Shown here piece after piece: positions 10,891 through 21,845 of a stretch of 64,000 nucleotides of DNA. The stretch lies in NCBI GenBank assembly GCA_031213475.1, contig JARUPZ010000024.1, positions 248,001-312,000 on the forward strand, in the 5' to 3' direction. Below the pieces are notes generated by a model. The model was not told the DNA's origin, did no database searches, and saw nothing but the letters and a program-made list of their open reading frames with translations. Position 1 is the stretch's first letter; each line of letters opens with the position of its first letter. The translations under genes were made by a program, and so were the position numbers. The stretch comes from Nereocystis luetkeana (lineage: Eukaryota; Sar; Phaeophyceae; Laminariales; Laminariaceae).

Positions 10891-12248
10891 CATTTATTTT
10901 CGAAAGTATAACACATACCAGGTATATATTATACTTCGTATTATTATATATATGCAAGTTGCATGAGACACTTAGCAATCTGGCCGAGATCGCGCGAGAG
11001 CCCGAATCTCGATAGACGGCGTGCTGCTCGAGCTACTCCTCTTCTTCTGGAGGATGGCCCCCTCGTTTGGCTGCCGCCTATTCACCATCATGTTGTCGTT
11101 GCTCGATGATGCTTCTTGTGGTCCCGTGTTGTTGCGGTGCTGCGCTCTCGGCGATCGCTGCCCGATGCCTCACGCCGAGGAATGTTTTGTTTATGTTCTT
11201 GATGCATCCTACTACGCATATTTTTGACGGCTCATTTGCATCGCCCATTTTATTTATCAACCAGGACACACACAATTCGCTGGTGGCAACCGTGGTTTTA
11301 TTGGGCGGTGAGGGCCCACAAATTTAATTTGCGCTTTACTACTTTGTTGGAGGTTGACACGAATCGGCCGATTCATGTGGCCTGTCATTATTACAAAAAA
11401 AATAAAAAAAAAATCGAAGTTTAGGCAAATCTTCAAAATGTAGTTATTCATTCGTGAATATTGCCCTTCCATCATCGGCATACATACGATTCGGCATACT
11501 ATTATACGATGAATTTGCTTGAAACAAGCATCGCATAAACCGCTGGGGACTCACACCCGTTCATTTTCGCCCTTGTCTGCCAACCCCAACCCATCCATGA
11601 TTTGATCGCGTATTCTGTACGTGCCTCCCAGTGGAGTCAGTACAAAAACGAAAATTGAGCAGGCCTTAAAACACGGTTGGTAACTTGGGGGAAGTGCCCA
11701 ATCCTCGATGCATTTTATAATTTATTTGTGTCCTGAAAGTATCATTGTCGGAATCGCGGGGGCAATAACATTAATAAACACCCATTGCGCAACAAACAGC
11801 AAGAACTGTATGGAGGGACGCATGTATGCGCCTCGGAGTGGAGTAAGGTTCGTTCTTATCGGATTGTTTTTCACGGTAATTTCCATGTGTTTTATGCACA
11901 TTTTTTCCCGTCTTCCAGGTTGATTTTCCCGTCATTATTTCCTAATATACTTGTGAAATTTGACTTGCCTGTTTTTTTGCTTATTTATGAAGAATTTCGC
12001 TAATTAATTGTGACAGAATGCGCCTCCGTATATATTCCCAAGTGTTTTCAAACTTGTCGAATAAAAAAAAAAACACTCTCTCTCCGGTAAGGATGGATCT
12101 AAGTCGAGACTTCTACAAAAAAAACCAAAGTTCTGTAATTTCTGGTAGACTACCAGTATTTGTCGAACAAACACGAACAAACAAAACAATATACCAGGTG
12201 AAAGAGAACATGCGTGATTACTACCTTTATTCTACCCTATGTAATCCC
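10891..12248. other. No recognisable gene
   Basis: There are short open frames on both strands only. A TACCAGGTA site lies at 10916. A Cys/Met-rich 68-codon frame at 11021-11227 has no recognisable motif. Confidence 0.4.
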
Positions 12249-12580
12249 CGGTCGCTTGGTAGGTGGTCCACGTGCCTATCAATATCAATTTCGAGGATTC
12301 AAGTCTCACCGAGTGCATGCTCGTAGGGGCTTTTTCTTGCAAAAAAAAAAGGATTAGCGGAAAGCGCGAGAGCGTGAGTTAGGTACATTCGATGAAAATC
12401 GACGAGCAGTGGGAAATTCAATGCCGAACCCTGTGCGCGACAAAAAAATAAGGCACGTACCGGGGGGGAGAAGGCAGACACGTGTGACCACGGCTTGTTC
12501 AGAAGCTCGTTGAGGGTACAATCTCCTACGAATTACGCTGGAAAGTAAAAGTGATGACTTAAAAGTTTTTTTTTTTTTAA
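12249..12580 (+). mobile_element. tRNA-like SINE, copy B
   Basis: This is the counterpart of 1410-1725 with A-box-like TGGTAGGTGG, B-box-like GATTCAAGTCT, CACCGAGTGC, ACATTCGATGAAAA and CGCGACAAAAAAATAAGG. Beyond copy A's recognisable match it continues with GTGACCACGGCTTGTTCAGA, also seen at the window start, and ends near a T-run at 12568. Copy B keeps the empty site (TA) opposite copy A's TACCAGGTA. Confidence 0.6.
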
Positions 12581-12660
12581 ATAGCTTGTTCGTGTACGAC
12601 AAGTATTGCCCGATGTATGTTCGAATACTGCAAGCAACCACGCTCCGTAGCTAGGCTTTG

Positions 12661-12740
12661 TGATACGTCATCGGGTTGGACTTACAACATTTGGGATACG
12701 TCATCGGGTTGGACGTCATCGGGTTGGGCTTACGGCATTT
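12661..12740 (+). repeat. Short tandem repeat, TACGTCATCGGGTTGGA x3
   Basis: Three copies of (TAC/G)GTCATCGGGTTGG(A/G) with CTTAC(A/G)(A/G)CATTT spacers in two of them. A local minisatellite of three units. Confidence 0.85.
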
Positions 12741-12860
12741 TTTTCTCAAGATCAGTTATCGGTGAGATAAAAAAACTCCTTGATTCGGCATCCATCCTTG
12801 GAAAAAATCAGTGCTACGCTGACTGTAGCAGGCGTCCATGGGCTGGGCTACTCTAGACAG

Positions 12861-12973
12861 TATTACGGGGGGGCATATTTAATAATAGGGCCAAATATTG
12901 CTAGTAAAAAAAATCAAATATATAGGTTTTTATGTACACCGTAGGTCCTACCAACTATGGTCCCCCGTAATAG
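12861..12973. mobile_element. 110 bp TIR MITE (family 1)
   Basis: It begins TATTACGGGGGGGCATATTT and ends CTATGGTCCCCCGTAATAG. It has the family interior (AAATATTGCTAGTAAAAA, ATATATAGGTTTTTATGTAC). It lies about 130 bp past the 3' end of the ankyrin gene on the minus strand. Confidence 0.88.
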
Positions 12974-13107
12974 TATCCGGGATATACCACCTTGCAAAGA
13001 AGAATCGGCAGTACGATGCCTGGTATTGCTGCCTAACGGTGTCCTTCAGTCGAGAGACATTCACAACAATTAGGAATTAGATGTATGACCCCGCAACATG
13101 CCGAGTA

Positions 13108-14061
13108 CTACAGTTGAACCGCGTACCTTTCGTCGGAGTTGGCACCTTCGCCAAGGCGAGTGTCTGCTGCTTCCCTCTTGCTGCTGGCAGCAAAATCGTG
13201 GAATGCCCTGTCTCGAGGCTGGCGACCCGACGAATCGTATAGGTCGGGGTTAGCTCCGATAGACAAGAGATAATCCACCAGGTCGCGGCTACCCCAAAGC
13301 TCAGCCAGGTGCAGAGGGGTCGTCCCGAACACGGGGGCAGCCTCGTTGGGGTCACAGCTGACATCGCTGGGAGAAAATGTCAAAGCATTGCCGCAAAGTT
13401 TCCTTATTTCACGAAGGACCCGAGAGGATACAACGTCGCGCACTGGACTCACCAGGACGTCAAGAACCTGTTCCGCGCCGTTGTCATCTAGCATGGTCAG
13501 AACGGCGCTGTCGAGCCCATCAGGCAGAGCGCTTTTGTTTGCGAGGATTTCCTGTGCGAGGACCACCGTGGCACTCAGAGGGGCCAGGGCTGGTGAGCTG
13601 GACCATCTGAATGCTTCTCTAGCATAGATCGAGAGGATGCCGTTGTTGTTGTTGCTGTTGTTGTTGTTGTCGCTCTTGTTGATCTTGCTGTCGGCATCGT
13701 TGTTGATGTTGTTGACGGTGCTGCACACTTTTTCGTTTGCTGATGATGCTACCACAGCAGGAGAAGGAGAAGCCTGCGAGCCGCCAGACAGGAGGCCGAC
13801 GATCATCCCTGCTGAGGCGGCCCTGACGAGCCAACCCCTTTTCCCTGCACAAGACGCGTGCACCATCTTCTCTGTTACCTTGCTCTGTTGAAAAGGATCC
13901 ATCGACAAACGAACGAGCATGGCTGTCGCGTCTGTTGCTGCTGCTGATGTGTACGTCAGAGAGAGAGTGTGTGTGGGGGGTCTGGGCATGGATCTTCGTC
14001 GCGGAAGGTTGACTTTCGGCGAATTTAGTATTATATCCCCAAATATGTTTGTGACGTACAT
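13108..14061 (-). CDS. Ankyrin-repeat protein (317 aa frame, single exon or last-but-one exon)
   Basis: The open frame of 317 codons starts at ATG 14061. Residues 1-47 are basic and low-complexity, so Met48 (13920) or Met54 (13902) may be the true start. Residues 78-92 form a short hydrophobic stretch (AASAGMIVGLL). Residues 118-140 are an Asn-rich linker encoded by GTT/TTG-type repeats. The only recognisable domain is one ankyrin repeat at about residues 245-278, with the diagnostic GTTPLHLAELWG and LVDYLLSIGANPDLYD. The preceding DPNEAAPVF looks like the end of a degenerate repeat. Ankyrin repeats mediate protein-protein contact; partner and pathway are unknown. Near the C-terminus GAAAG|GTACGC resembles a splice donor, so the reading may leave the frame there and the printed C-terminus (YAVQL) may be intronic. 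MITE and SINE copies flank the gene; none interrupts the frame. Confidence 0.65.
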   Translation of the reverse strand: MYVTNIFGDIILNSPKVNLPRRRSMPRPPTHTLSLTYTSAAATDATAMLVRLSMDPFQQSKVTEKMVHASCAGKRGWLVRAASAGMIVGLLSGGSQASPSPAVVASSANEKVCSTVNNINNDADSKINKSDNNNNSNNNNGILSIYAREAFRWSSSPALAPLSATVVLAQEILANKSALPDGLDSAVLTMLDDNGAEQVLDVLVSPVRDVVSSRVLREIRKLCGNALTFSPSDVSCDPNEAAPVFGTTPLHLAELWGSRDLVDYLLSIGANPDLYDSSGRQPRDRAFHDFAASSKREAADTRLGEGANSDERYAVQL

Positions 14062-14269
14062 ATGAAGGGGGAAACAAGGAACCGCGGAAAAGAGGCGTTT
14101 ATTTACACTTTGAAATTCCTACGCGGTTCGATTTCGAGCTCCAGATTTGTATTTGTCGATCCCGAAAATGAAAGCAGCCGCGATATATATGCAGTCCGAA
14201 TATATGTGCAAATTCGTCAGGATGTGTTTCGATTGAATGGTGGCAGCGACGTTGCATCTTGCCAGACGC

Positions 14270-14735
14270 CCAGTCAGCGTGTGGCGAGTCTCTCCGCGGC
14301 CAGACTACGGTCGGCCGGCGCGGGCTCAGGCCTAGAGATAAATAGGAGAAGCACGCATAGAGCGCATCTCTCCGTGGATACGTACTCGCAGACTGCAGCA
14401 GCCACAGCAGCAGCAGAAGAAGGAAAATAAGCTGTCAAGCACATTTTGTCAAAATGCAAAATTAATTCCAAAACAGCTTATAACTCCAGCACACTCGGCA
14501 CGGCTCTTCACCGCCCAACCAGAGGCAGTCAGTGTGGGCTCGGACGTTTGGGTCCTACGCGCAGTGCAGCGCACTCGGCGCGTCTCTTTGCGGCGCCAGA
14601 CCACAACGACATTAATTAATGTTGTTGTAGTTTGCTCGAATCTCTGCAAGAAAACAAAAAAGATTTTGTCGCAGGTAGACTGATTCGATTTGCGAACTTC
14701 ACAGCCCAAAAAGCGACCGGGTCAACATATAATAT
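14270..14735 (+). repeat. Unclassified ~450 bp repeat, copy 1
   Basis: This aligns with 26880-27480: CGAGTCTCTCCGCGGCCAGAC / GCGCGTCTCTCCCTGGCCAGAC, AGAGAAGCACC-like, then GGTCCTACGCGCAGTGCAGC / GGTCCTAGGCGCAGTGCAGT, GCGGCGCCAGACCACAACGAC / GCGGCGCCAGGCCACAACGAC, and GCTCGAATCTCTGCA in both. The GGCTCGAATCTCT word resembles a polymerase III B-box, so a SINE origin is possible but not shown. Confidence 0.65.
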
Positions 14736-14894
14736 ATAAAGGAATCTCATGCGTAGAGGGAACAGCTTTTTTGGCCCGCTATTTTTCGAAGGTTTTGGTA
14801 TAATGAAAATCTCCAACTTTGTTTTTTTTTAATTGTGTCAAGATACGAAGGCTTTCTGCAACGATTTGTTGAATAGAAACAAGGCTAATCACGG

Positions 14895-15235
14895 CTTTTC
14901 GGCCGGTCGGTAACGGCGGTAACGTCGGTAACGGCGGGACGGGACGGGGCAGTAAAAGCGCCGTCAATATGGTCCTGCCGTCCCGTACCCTCCTGTCCCG
15001 TCCCGCCGACAAATTTCCAGACCGTCGTCACTTACCGTCCCATCCCGCCGATAAAACCACTCTCGTTGGGAACTGCCGTCCCGTCACGCCGTGACATCGA
15101 ACAATTACCGTCCCGTCCTGCCGTGACACTGAGTAATTACCGTCCCGTCCCGCCGTGACACCGAAACAATTACCGTCCAGTCCCGGTGCTAAAATATCTC
15201 CCGTTGGAAATTATCGTCCCGTCCCGTCGCGACAC
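14895..15235 (+). repeat. CCGTCCCG-rich tandem element, copy 1 (forward)
   Basis: Repeats of about 34 bp of the form AATTACCGTCCCGTCCCGCC plus GTGACAC follow a distinctive head (GGTAACGGCGG, GGGACGGGACGG, GCCGTCAATATGGTCC, GACAAATTTCCAGACCGTCG). The same head-then-array order occurs in reverse orientation at 62315-62640, so this is a dispersed element, not only a local satellite. Confidence 0.8.
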
Positions 15236-15724
15236 TACCTCTGGCGGACAAAAATTGCCTCTTCTTCCGCTGAGAGATACATTCATTCGTGGTCATCTAT
15301 TATCTGTTCCCATACATTCTCACCACGAATTTCGGAATTTATCAAGAAATTTCGAGTTGTACTAAAATTCAGAAAGTAGTAATTCCTATATGAATACATG
15401 TTCTTGTCATTGATTGTGCACAACTCCTATTCTACTATGGACGATATACATACGTATATACCAGCATTATAGTAGTAGGCGTATTACGCAGCTATTAATA
15501 GCAAAATTGAATAATAGTATCAACTCTCTACCAGGTACCTGGTATTGAATAACCACTCACAGCTGATGACATATATTAATCACGTTAATCTTACAGTACG
15601 CATATAATATGAAATTGCTCTGCACCATATTTGTTTTTTTAGCACAAATGTGGTGGTTGGTGTTGATGATCAGCACCTACCTGACGACTCAGGGTGAGTG
15701 AGCTGGTTGATCTTTGTTTCGATA
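15236..15724. other. No recognisable gene
   Basis: AT-rich sequence. The doubled motif TACCAGGTACCTGGTA lies at 15529-15544. Nothing else is recognisable. Confidence 0.4.
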
Positions 15725-16100
15725 TATACTAATATTATTCCTCTTGCCATCTGACAATGTGCAGCATGATCTTCAACATGGATCACTCATAACGTTCCCG
15801 AAAGAAGAAAACCTCGGAAACAAAAAGAAACCCATGCACCAAGTCTACCTCCCTTCCGTGCCAACTTTCAGCTTGTCTACTCTATTTGCTGTATTTGCTC
15901 CTTCCTTCTCATTACGTTCTTTCGATATATATTATTATTTCTCTTTCTTGCCATCCGACAATGTGCAGCATGATCTTCAACATGGATCACTCATAACTTT
16001 CCCGAAAGAAGAAAACGTCGGAAACAAAAGGAAACCCATGCACCAAGTCTACCTCCCTTCCGTGCCAACTTTCGGCTTGTCTACTCTTCGATATATATTG
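15725..16100 (+). repeat. Tandem pair of a ~200 bp dispersed repeat
   Basis: Two copies (about 15733-15925 and 15945-16095) share CTTGCCATC(T/C)GACAATG, TGCAGCATGATCTTCAACAT, GGATCACTCATAAC, CCCGAAAGAAGAAAAC, CCCATGCACCAAGTCTACCT and CGTGCCAACTTTC(A/G)GC. A third copy lies at 37565-37757. Both local units end near CGATATATATT. No conserved frame among the copies suggests coding function. Confidence 0.9.
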
Positions 16101-16433
16101 AAATTAAATAGAGTATTTATATTACGAAACGTGCGAAAAAAAATACAAAAACTACGGAGCAGTGAGTTGTAGTTGTGTTGTTGTTGCTGTTTTTTTATTA
16201 ACGAATTTTCATACCAGGTACCAGGTACTTCATATTTATTCCACCCACAACACCTACCTGGCATAGCCGCAAGCTCGCCACCACACACAAGAAGCACAGG
16301 GATCACTCAACTCACGGCCACACAAGTAAATGCTGTGGTGTGGCCCAAAAAGATGCCAGAGGAGCCAGCCTACGGTAGGCGTGCACCCGATACTCGGACA
16401 ATACCTGGGAGAAATTCGTTCGTGCCACCCGAC

Positions 16434-16620
16434 TATTACGGGGGACCATAGTTAATAGGACCAAAACATGTCACTAGAAAAGGTTAAATATATACTGATT
16501 ACGGGGGGCCATAGTTAACAGGACCAAATATTGTTGAAAAAAATGGTTAAATATATAGGTTTTTAGGTACGCCATAGGCCCTGTTAACTAGGGCCCCCCG
16601 TAATAAGTAGGTTTTTACAA
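16434..16620. mobile_element. Nested family-1 MITEs
   Basis: A left half (TATTACGGGGGACCATAGTT at 16434, running to about 16497) is interrupted by a complete copy (TTACGGGGGGCCATAG at 16500 to CCCCCCGTAATA at 16605). AGTAGGTTTTTAC follows, matching the interior that the outer copy should continue with. The outer copy then stops at GC-rich sequence (AAGGCGCTTCGCTCC), so its right arm is missing. Confidence 0.8.
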
Positions 16621-17739
16621 GGCGCTTCGCTCCGCGGGCGGCCTACGCCGCCCGCTACGCTCGCGCAGGAAGGACAAAAGTACATCAAATTATGCGAAGT
16701 GACAGAGGTCCACGATTGAGTTTAAGTCGTAATTGCAAACCGGCGACTTGATAATAATGCCGAGAGTCCCGCCGCCATGCTTAGAGGAAAAAACAGCTCC
16801 GACGCCAGCTCGGATGCCACATATACGCTTCGCGTCGCGGATGTCGTTCGTGCGTACATACCCCAGGTAGGATACTGCTGTCTGTACTATTTTCTTCTTT
16901 CTATATATATGCTCTATGTCTGCACGTACTGTATGTACGAAGAAAGCGAAAGCACAGCACGGCACAGCAGCAAAAACAATGAAGATGAAACCGAAAACTC
17001 GGAAAGGAAAAAAATCCCCGCCCCCTCTCAGGTAATAATTTTCTGCCTAATTGGAACACCTTAAAACCGGTAAAAAAACGAAAAGATAAAAATCGCACAG
17101 TGACAGTAGAGCTTCCCTCCTAGCCTCGTACGCCGCCCGCCCCTCTCGCGACCACCTCGCTACCGACTCGGTCCGGGTAAAGCTTTTTTCACTCTCTGCC
17201 ACAATCAGCCCCGTCGCCCGCCTTGCGTGAAGCCCGGTGCTCACCGTGGCCGTCGTTCGCCAGCTCGATAACGTTGGTGTTCAAACTGCACACCTCCCTC
17301 TTTCAACTTCAGCGTGGTCGCAAAAATAAGCATCGCTTGAATAATATCTTGCCCTCCCGAACAACCGACCCGTATCACTCGTACATACTCTATCAACAAA
17401 CATAAACGGAAGCCAGACAAAGCCCGTTCATGCATCCCTCGTGTGTCGAGGCACGCGCGACGCCTAGGCACGAAAGCGGCGACCGCGCTCCTTGCAACCC
17501 CCCCTCTACCGGCCAGCACCCGCTGACACCCGCGACGGTGCCGGGTCCTCCCGCGATGCCGTGCTCGGAGTACACGCACGCACATGAAACGAAAGAAGAA
17601 AAAAGGAAGAAAGGACCGAGAAACCCAAGAACTGCCGGAAAGGTCCGGCAAGTAAGTAATGAAAGGAGGCGGTTTGGAAGTGGGAGCTCTGAGAGGCCAG
17701 GGATGTACCAACCGAGCACGCTCAGGGGTTATGATCTAG
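16621..17739. other. No recognisable gene
   Basis: The GC-rich palindromic word GCGGGCGGCCTACGCCGCCCGC sits at about 16637. Long minus-strand frames (17241-17711 and 17393-17719) overlap one another and show no motif. Coding status is unsupported. Confidence 0.4.
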
Positions 17740-17794
17740 GTATGTAGTTCTATGTATACCACAGGTCCTATTACCTATGGCCCCCCGTAATAGC
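17740..17794. mobile_element. Family-1 MITE, right half only
   Basis: The sequence TAGGTATGTAGTTCTATGTATACC, then ACAGGTCCTATTACCTATGG and CCCCCCGTAATAG, is the right arm of the 110 bp MITE. No left arm precedes it, so it is truncated. Confidence 0.75.
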
Positions 17795-18040
17795 ACACTT
17801 GTATGCGCTATTACTCCTAAAATAAATACCAGGTATAAGATCAAAATTTTCATCGTAACTGGTAGTTCCTCACTTAAGGATGTCAATTGGTCAGAAACCT
17901 CCAGCCCCAAAAGTGCAACCCCTATCGTGGGGTGACTCCTAGGTGGCATATCATGAAGCGAGACGCAAAACGTGCGCTGCCAAGGGGATGTAGGGCCGAA
18001 TGTTTAACACTAAACCTAGTAGTTTGGTGTCAGGCAAAAC

Positions 18041-18511
18041 ATGTCACAAGGCAAATTTCCTGTCTGTCTGTCAAGGGGTAAAAGTGCCGTCTCTTACCAC
18101 ATGTTTGGTGTGACCGGCACGGACGCCATGGATGCCTATCTCACGGGCGAGGTCGATCGACCAGCAGCGAGCGGCACTCTAAAATCACCACCACCGCCGC
18201 CGCCGCCGCCGCCGCCACCACCTACCTCTTACCTCCACCTCCGCAACCACCAGTACCATAGCGCAAGCAAGCACACAACCAACCATCAGAACAGTCACCA
18301 AGAGCAGGCACTTCAACAACAGTACTTGGGGCAGAGGTGGGAAAAAGAAATCAGAAGAGAACGTCGCCCGTGTAGTGGCAGCACTTCTCGGAGCTTTTTT
18401 TTCTCAAGTCGAGAAGAAAAACGTCTGCGTCGGGCTCCGTCTGGCTCCCTTCGTGCAACCAGCAGTGCAAGAAAGTCTTCACGTAAAACCGAAAGAAGAA
18501 GAACAAATTAG
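18041..18511 (+). other. Candidate ORF with poly-proline run (unverified)
   Basis: An ATG-initiated frame of 156 codons contains a twelve-proline run at about residues 50-61 ((CCG/CCA)n in DNA), a Gln/His-rich middle and an Arg/Ser-rich C-terminus. I recognise no domain. It could be an exon of a low-complexity protein or a chance frame through a CCG microsatellite. It is listed only because it is the longest frame between 17.8 and 19.2 kb. Confidence 0.15.
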
Positions 18512-18529
18512 CCATCCCGCCCCACCGAA

Positions 18530-18835
18530 GAAAAAGAAAATTTCCGTCCCATCCCCCCAAGGGAGAAAATATTTACCGTCCCGTCCCACTGTGGGAAGAA
18601 ATAGTTTTCGTCCCATTCCGCCGAGGAAAATATTCACCGTCCCGTTCCGTCATGAAAGTATGTCTTGCTGAGCTTTGCCGTCCCGTCCCGTCGAGAAACT
18701 ATGTACCCGCTGCCCCGTCCCGTCCCGTCCCACCAACGTCTTTATGTCTTCATTTCCCTGTCCCGTCTCGTCCCGTTGTAATGTTTTTCCCGTCAAACAA
18801 CTTCAAGTTCTGCCGTCCCGTCCCGCCACGATTCT
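18530..18835 (+). repeat. CCGTCCCG-rich element, diverged copy 2
   Basis: Repeated blocks of CCGTCCCGTCCC spaced by about 30-40 bases (TTACCGTCCCGTCCCACTG, CACCGTCCCGTTCCGTC, TGCCGTCCCGTCCCGTCG, TGCCGTCCCGTCCCGCC). It is related to 14895-15235 and 62315-62640 but lacks their conserved head and the GTGACAC spacer. Confidence 0.7.
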
Positions 18836-19129
18836 CAGTCACTGTGATAACCTTTGAATATAACAGGGGGCAAAACAATACCTGGTAGTAGAGTGTTATC
18901 GTAGAGCGAAATTTTAATTGTTTTTTTTCGGCGGTAAACTTATCCAAAAATGGAGTCTCTCCAGATTGCGCTTTCTCGATTTTTAAATATTGGCCTACTT
19001 TAATATCTCCTCGGAAAACGAATCGACAGGTAGGTGTCGGAGTGCAATAATTTGCACGACGTGCGTGGTTTGCTGTATCAATCTCGTATACTGCCGCAAT
19101 GCCGTGTACCCGAACCAAACGTTGCTGCC

Positions 19130-19240
19130 GTTGATGTGGTTTTCCCGAGTGTGTGAGTTGATAGCCGTTGATGTCGTGTTTCTGAGTGTGTGAGTTGATA
19201 GCCGTTGAGATGTGGTGTTCCTGAGTGTGTGAGTTGATTC
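19130..19240 (+). repeat. 37 bp minisatellite, three units
   Basis: Three units share TGAGTGTGTGAGTTGAT (first unit CGAGTGTGTGAGTTGAT). The first two are followed by AGCCGTTGA and then a GATGT(G/C)GT start of the next unit. The third ends in AGTTGATTC. Confidence 0.9.
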
Positions 19241-20738
19241 ACACAGCGCTGCAGCGAGCCCTCCAAAGGCACCGCCCCGAACCCGACATCAGCACAGGAA
19301 ATAAGCAGAGTACAATAAACCTTCTGGCGGCCTGCGTTTCATCGGTTCCCCTTGCCCTGCTGCTCTCCCAATAAGTACGAGACCAAAGAACAAAAACAAG
19401 CAGGCAAAAACGACAAATATGCAGTACCTGCTGTATGTACGTGCGTACTCGTACTTATTACCCAAGTAGCTTTCCTGGTACCAAGGTACCGGTATATATA
19501 TGATCACGATAGAAGAGCGCGGCTTCAGACAGAGAGAGGCGAGAGAAAACGAGACAGAGAGAGGCGAGAGAAGCACCAGACAGAAAGGCAAGCGTCTTTG
19601 ATCCTCAGAGGAGCTGTACTCGGCGACCACAGCTATCAACAGCCGTATTTTGCTTGTCTCGTCGGAGACGGCCGAGGAAGGGTGTTCCGCAGCCACATCT
19701 CTGCACACAACTATTAGGGCTGCCTCTGTGCTCCTACGGGTTTTGTAAAACAGCACGGTCAACGAATAAAAAAGGGTCAAAAGCGCAGGGAGTATCCGCC
19801 AGCACCACATCACCAGCACTGCCCCCCACCGTGACATACATATAGCTCAGACCGCACACTTTTCCCACGAGGGCCGTCTCTCGACACGTGTCGTTCACAC
19901 GAAGGTCAAGCAATGTCGCGAGGCAACGACGCAAGGGCTTGTGGTCAGGTGGTCAGCTCCATTCGGTCGCGCCTACACCGTATTCGTCGGGTGTGCGCTT
20001 GGCCCACCACGGAGGCTAGGGGAGATGTAAACCGACCGTCAAGCGTGGTCGTTGTCGTTTTCGGGTCTATGTAAGGATATCTATGTTTCAGGATCTATTT
20101 ATCTACGAAAAATTGCTTTTTTTGAAGTATTCATAACCCGGACGTATTTGATTTGTGCAAATTTGGAAAGTGCTACCAGGTACTTACTTGCTTTTTGCAA
20201 ACCGTCGGGAACGGGGGCGCACACGTAGTCGTTGTATTATTAGAGTCATTCTTTCACAAAGCGCTACCACTCCAATGCCAGGCAAGTTTTTTCTCCTTTT
20301 TTCTTTTTTTTGCCAAAACAAATCAAGAGAATACATGAATATATATGGAAGAAGAACAATTTTTGCGAAGAAACACCCTCACCTACCTGGCAAATCTGGA
20401 GGGAAAAAAAGGAGTAATAGTATAAGACCTCGAATTTTATTTTTAAAAGTGTATCGAAATCCAGAGACGCTTTATTTACCACGATCTGCGATCCGTCACA
20501 ACATTGGGCCAAATATCGGCAGGGTCACATTCCGCATACTTCCAAGAAAAATGGGGGGAAATCTGGAACTTAAAAAAACGCGTTAAAAAATACCTCGATA
20601 TTCTGAAAACGAAAACTCTACGATAATATAGGTGCTTCCTACTCCTATAATAGGGCGTGTCCTCTGAAAGTTTATGCTAATAAGGTTGAAATGTGGGGCC
20701 CTTTTCCTTTTTTTGCCTCTCCTGTGTGACTTCACCTT
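19241..20738. other. No recognisable gene
   Basis: A 182-codon minus-strand frame (19289-19837) contains hydrophobic stretches but no family motif. It overlaps a purine-rich GAGAGAGGCGAG repeat (19525-19570) that inflates frame length. A TACCAGGTA site is at 20174. Confidence 0.4.
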
Positions 20739-20825
20739 TAACCCCTTTAGGACCGCAGTCCTGTTTTGGGGACAAACTACTTGAAATTTGTCCCCAAAAC
20801 GGGACTGCGGTTCTAGAAGGGTTAA
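20739..20825. mobile_element. ~87 bp hairpin element (CCGCAGTCCC family), copy 2
   Basis: This is the cleanest copy. AACCCCTTTAGGACCGCAGT pairs with ACTGCGGTTCTAGAAGGGTT and GTTTTGGGGACAAACTACTT with the inverted TTTGTCCCCAAAAC. The loop is only a few bases (TTGAA). Confidence 0.9.
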
Positions 20826-21564
20826 GAAGCGTGTAAGGAGGCGTAGTTAGGGGCGCGCTCGGGAAAAAATCGATTTGCTTTTCATTTGGTATGATGCGCA
20901 GACCACATATCAAAAGAATGGGGACCACGTAGACTGACTGGTCGATATATATGTGTAAACATGATATATATATGCCTGGTCGATATTTATTTGTAAAATA
21001 TATAGACAGGACCGTAGGTGTGATATCGAAATTTCGTCGAAACTCATACCAGGTATTTGCAAGCTGTGTGAGGTGCTTTGATCGGGTGTACTGCGAGTCT
21101 TATATTGTTTCTTGCAGGATATACAGTCCGTATGCGAGGATGATAAACTCTGAAGCTGGATATGTATAGACGCATTTGTCACGAATAGGGTAAAACGTGC
21201 CTATCGTTGACGTCCGAACACGCATTCAAGGAAGGATACATCTCAAAGTCATGCATGAAAGACTCTATCCACTGGATGGACTAGACATCGGGTTATTAGA
21301 GGTCCGCATCATGGTCCGTGCTGATCCATCTGACCACGGATACCTCCAGAATCGACCCGATCAGGCCCGGTCCTTGTGACAACATAACATACATGCATGT
21401 GTCCCTCTATTAATAGAAAGGGATGTGGACAAAATTAGGTATGCCTGTTGCATCAGAGGTAAAAATAGTTAGACCGAAACGAAGTGATAAGCAAACGCCA
21501 CCTAGGTCCTCCTGTGGAATCTTCGGCCATGAGAAATCACACACAGACATATCGTTTTCGAGCC
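20826..21564. other. No recognisable gene
   Basis: AT-rich at first, with two ATATATAT patches and a TACCAGGTA at 21047. No motif-bearing frame is present. Confidence 0.4.
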
Positions 21565-21845
21565 TGAACATTGGGCGTGTGCCTCCAAATTCTGAAAAAA
21601 AAAAAAAGTGTTGTCTTTAGGGTATAAGCACCACGGGGTCCAGTTGAACCTCCGAAGGATCACCAGGCTTTGTTTTGTTTCGCCACGGCGGGATCTCCAA
21701 GGGTATTGGCTCTGGCTATCCCCCCTCCGTTGCCAGCTTTGGAGCTTCTCGGCCATCCTCGCGGGACCGTCTGCTCGGCAAGATTTGTTTTTGCCGAACC
21801 AAACATGAGACCAGTTCGACGCGGGGTGGGGGCAGACGAAAACTA
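21565..21845 (-). repeat. Unclassified ~290 bp repeat, copy 2 (inverted)
   Basis: Reverse complement of the family at 9165-9460, sharing ATGGCCGAGAAGCTCCAAAG, AATACCCTTGG, CCGCCGTGGCGAAA and TATACCCTAAAGA. It contains a 14-base A-run (T on the minus strand) absent from copy 1. Confidence 0.65.

Noticed and set aside
19289..19837. 182-codon minus-strand ORF with hydrophobic segments
   Set aside because: It crosses a GAGAGAGGCGAG purine repeat that removes stops on the other strand, and no family motif is visible.
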